Assembly: GCA_012523535.1 (NCBI GenBank)
Contig: JAAYII010000303.1
Coordinates: 1 to 7,352 of the forward strand
From: Peptococcaceae bacterium
GTDB taxonomy: Bacteria > Bacillota > Desulfitobacteriia > Desulfitobacteriales > Syntrophobotulaceae
Reading direction: 5' to 3'
DNA: 7,352 nt
Shown: one piece after another, positions 6,765 to 7,352 of the stretch
Position numbering within the stretch: the stretch's first letter is position 1
How the letters are laid out: the number at the start of each line of letters is the position of its first letter
Notes under the pieces: model-generated
Databases searched by the model: none
The model's input: the letters and a program-made list of their open reading frames with translations, nothing else
What the model was told of the DNA's origin: nothing
Position numbers and translations under genes: made by a program

Positions 6765-6802
6765 CTTTGTTTTATCTGTTTAATTGCTCTTTTTATCAAC
6801 TA

Positions 6803-6811
6803 ATTATATCA
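6803..6811 (-). promoter_or_regulatory. Extended -10 promoter of the AOR gene
   Basis: On the minus strand TGATATAAT combines the extended -10 TG dinucleotide with a perfect TATAAT (6808 to 6803). Transcription would start near 6796, about 48 nt before the TTG at 6748. No convincing -35 box is found 16-18 bases upstream, which is normal for extended -10 promoters. Confidence 0.6.
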
Positions 6812-6877
6812 TACTAAATTTTTTCCATATATGTTTTTTATCATAAAATTTAGCTACTGATATTGTAATATTCTACG

Positions 6878-6988
6878 ATGAAAAAAAATTTTTCTTATAG
6901 CCAAGATGAAAAAGCTTATAACCAATGGTTAAGAAGAGACAATTTTGATCTCAGGACAGGGCTGTTGAGAAAGTCGGATTTTATCTAA
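6878..6988 (+). CDS. Possible small protein of 36 residues, unknown
   Basis: An ATG-to-TAA frame encodes a highly charged 36-residue peptide (begins MKKNFSYSQDEKAYNQW, ends LLRKSDFI). Its composition looks protein-like, with Trp, Tyr, Phe and balanced charges, while the surrounding DNA is very AT-rich. It has no signal peptide or membrane segment. I do not recognise it. Against it being a gene: no Shine-Dalgarno sequence precedes the ATG (the upstream bases are ATATTCTACG), and an in-frame stop lies at 6866-6868, so it is not the visible end of a longer frame. It ends 10 bases before the next promoter's -35 box. It could be a real small protein, a remnant, or chance. Confidence 0.25.
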   Translation: MKKNFSYSQDEKAYNQWLRRDNFDLRTGLLRKSDFI

Positions 6989-6997
6989 AGCAGAGGC

Positions 6998-7027
6998 TTG
7001 ACAAAAGCTTTTGTCTAATTTTAAAAT
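6998..7027 (+). promoter_or_regulatory. Sigma-A-type promoter for the terminal lipoprotein gene
   Basis: A perfect -35 TTGACA (6998-7003) and TAAAAT (7022-7027, five of six) are spaced by 18 bases, the same spacing as the dctP promoter. The start point would be near 7034, giving a leader of about 163 nt to the ATG at 7197. A 16-bp palindrome overlaps the -35 and spacer. Confidence 0.6.
7000..7015. promoter_or_regulatory. Perfect 16-bp palindrome, candidate operator
   Basis: GACAAAAGCTTTTGTC is identical to its reverse complement. It covers the last four bases of the -35 box and the first 12 of the spacer, where a dimeric repressor would block RNA polymerase. No regulator gene is visible in the window, so its protein partner is unknown. 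Confidence 0.6.
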
Positions 7028-7033
7028 AGTTTG

Positions 7034-7050
7034 TGAAATAAATAATTTCA
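7034..7050 (+). repeat. Small inverted repeat at the predicted transcript start
   Basis: TGAAAT (7034-7039) pairs with ATTTCA (7045-7050) around AAATA. It would be the first structure of the leader RNA if transcription starts near 7034. AT-rich and short, so possibly chance. Confidence 0.35.
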
Positions 7051-7067
7051 AAGAGCGGTGGACGAGC

Positions 7068-7165
7068 CTCTCTTCGAAACCAGAAATAAGTGTCAAAATT
7101 GGTTGCGGATTTTGGCAGCAATTTTAGGCATTTATATTTTTCTGGCTTGGAGGAGAGTTTTTTTT
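7068..7165 (+). terminator. Long leader hairpin with T8: attenuator or small-RNA terminator
   Basis: The outer arms 7068-7086 and 7139-7157 pair at 17 of 19 positions (one G.U, with G.G and A.C mismatches). Eight T residues (7158-7165) follow the last stem base at once, as in an intrinsic terminator. The interior also folds: 7087-7094 with 7127-7134, then 7095-7101 with 7119-7125 (AAAATTG/CAATTTT), then TTGC with GCAG, closed by an eight-base loop at 7107-7114. The whole span 7068-7157 is thus one long imperfect hairpin. It sits in the leader of the 7197 gene, 15 bases before its ribosome binding site, so it either controls read-through into that gene or ends a roughly 130-nt RNA. No protein gene is supported in 6989-7196. 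Confidence 0.75.
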
Positions 7166-7180
7166 GTCCCTAAAACTTTT

Positions 7181-7187
7181 AAGGAGG
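7181..7187 (+). promoter_or_regulatory. Strong Shine-Dalgarno of the terminal lipoprotein gene
   Basis: AAGGAGG lies nine bases before the ATG at 7197, a near-perfect anti-16S match. It fixes the start of a gene that is cut by the window end and confirms that the 7058-7333 frame is not the coding one. Confidence 0.85.
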
Positions 7188-7196
7188 ATTTATTAT

Positions 7197-7352
7197 ATGA
7201 AAATCTCGAAACATTCATCGCTTATTTCCTTGTTATTGTGCTTTTTACTTATTGTCGCTTTAGCAGCCGGCTGTTCCTCTGCCAAACCGGACGACCAGGC
7301 CGGTCAATCCGATCAAACTCCAAAACCCGCTAATCCCGATGTGGTTTTAGCC
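7197..7352 (+). CDS. Lipoprotein, probably tungstate ABC transporter binding protein TupA (3' end missing)
   Basis: The first 52 residues of a protein running off the window. Positions 1-25 form a lipoprotein signal peptide: MKISK, a Leu-rich core, and lipobox LAAGC with Cys26 lipidated. A polar Ser/Asp/Gln/Pro linker (27-46) follows, and the first residues of a folded domain, NPDVVLA, end the window. This layout is that of a Gram-positive extracellular solute-binding protein. From my knowledge of the family, tungstate-binding TupA proteins begin their domain with a V/I-L-A-T-T-T-S-T strand, so '...VVLA' fits well. A divergent tungsten-enzyme gene supports this. The alternatives, another DctP or an unrelated lipoprotein, cannot be excluded from so short a fragment. 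Expression is probably controlled by the palindromic promoter and the leader terminator upstream. The gene call is firm; the function is inference. Confidence 0.6.
   Translation, partial: MKISKHSSLISLLLCFLLIVALAAGCSSAKPDDQAGQSDQTPKPANPDVVLA

Noticed and set aside
6749..6799. 17-residue longer AOR from TTG at 6799
   Set aside because: Extra Lys-rich residues precede the family N-terminus, and the extended -10 promoter would start transcription at about the same base, leaving no leader.
6877..6913. GATGAAAAA direct repeat (6877-6885, 6905-6913) and A8T5 tract
   Set aside because: A-rich repeats of this size are expected by chance in such AT-rich DNA; at most a curvature effect.
6919..6931. 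TAACCA-A-TGGTTA inverted repeat
   Set aside because: Six-base arms are short and lie inside the possible small ORF, away from either promoter; not enough to call an operator.
7058..7333. Plus-strand 91-codon frame over the lipoprotein start
   Set aside because: Starts with GTG without a ribosome binding site, crosses the leader hairpin and T8, and overlaps in another frame the lipoprotein gene that has AAGGAGG and a clear lipobox signal.

Overview
The window looks like chromosomal DNA of an anaerobic, low-to-mid GC Firmicute. A Clostridia-type host (Peptococcaceae or Sporomusa-like) is my inference. It rests on strong AGGAGG-type ribosome binding sites, sigma-A-like promoters, lipobox substrate-binding proteins, an FeS-flavin 'old yellow enzyme' and a tungsten aldehyde ferredoxin oxidoreductase. 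I see no mobile element, CRISPR array, tRNA or rRNA.

Layout: (1) 1-1104 (+) is the 3' two thirds of an NADH:flavin oxidoreductase of the enoate reductase / 2,4-dienoyl-CoA reductase / trimethylamine dehydrogenase type. (2) 1105-1464 is a non-coding regulatory stretch with a good sigma-A promoter, a cre-like site, a perfect 13-bp tandem repeat and a 14-bp stem-loop. (3) 1465-4610 (+) is a complete three-part TRAP transporter, dctP-dctQ-dctM, with a UUCG-capped hairpin between dctP and dctQ. (4) 4611-4876 holds two hairpins between convergent genes, the second a perfect 14-bp stem. (5) 4877-6748 (-) is a complete aldehyde:ferredoxin oxidoreductase (AOR) family gene, most likely starting at a TTG. 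(6) 6749-7196 is a divergent intergenic region with an extended -10 promoter for the AOR gene, a possible 36-codon ORF, a second promoter carrying a perfect 16-bp palindrome, and a roughly 90-nt leader hairpin that ends directly in eight T residues. (7) 7197-7352 (+) is the start of a lipoprotein cut by the window edge. Its mature N-terminus reaches '...NPDVVLA', which fits the beginning of a TupA-type tungstate-binding protein.

How the parts may work together: the AOR needs a tungsten (or molybdenum) pterin cofactor, and the divergent lipoprotein is plausibly the tungstate-capturing component of an ABC transporter, so the right half would be a metal-supply/metal-enzyme pair. The TRAP system imports an unidentified, probably carboxylate, substrate using an ion gradient. 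The flavoenzyme and AOR are redox enzymes of unsaturated acids and aldehydes/acids, so the left half may serve uptake and reduction of an organic acid. That link is inference from proximity only.

The most interesting item is the leader at 7034-7196. A long imperfect hairpin plus T8 lies before a candidate tungstate transporter gene, downstream of a palindrome-bearing promoter. It may be a transcription attenuator, possibly related to the Moco/Tuco RNAs, or a free small RNA.
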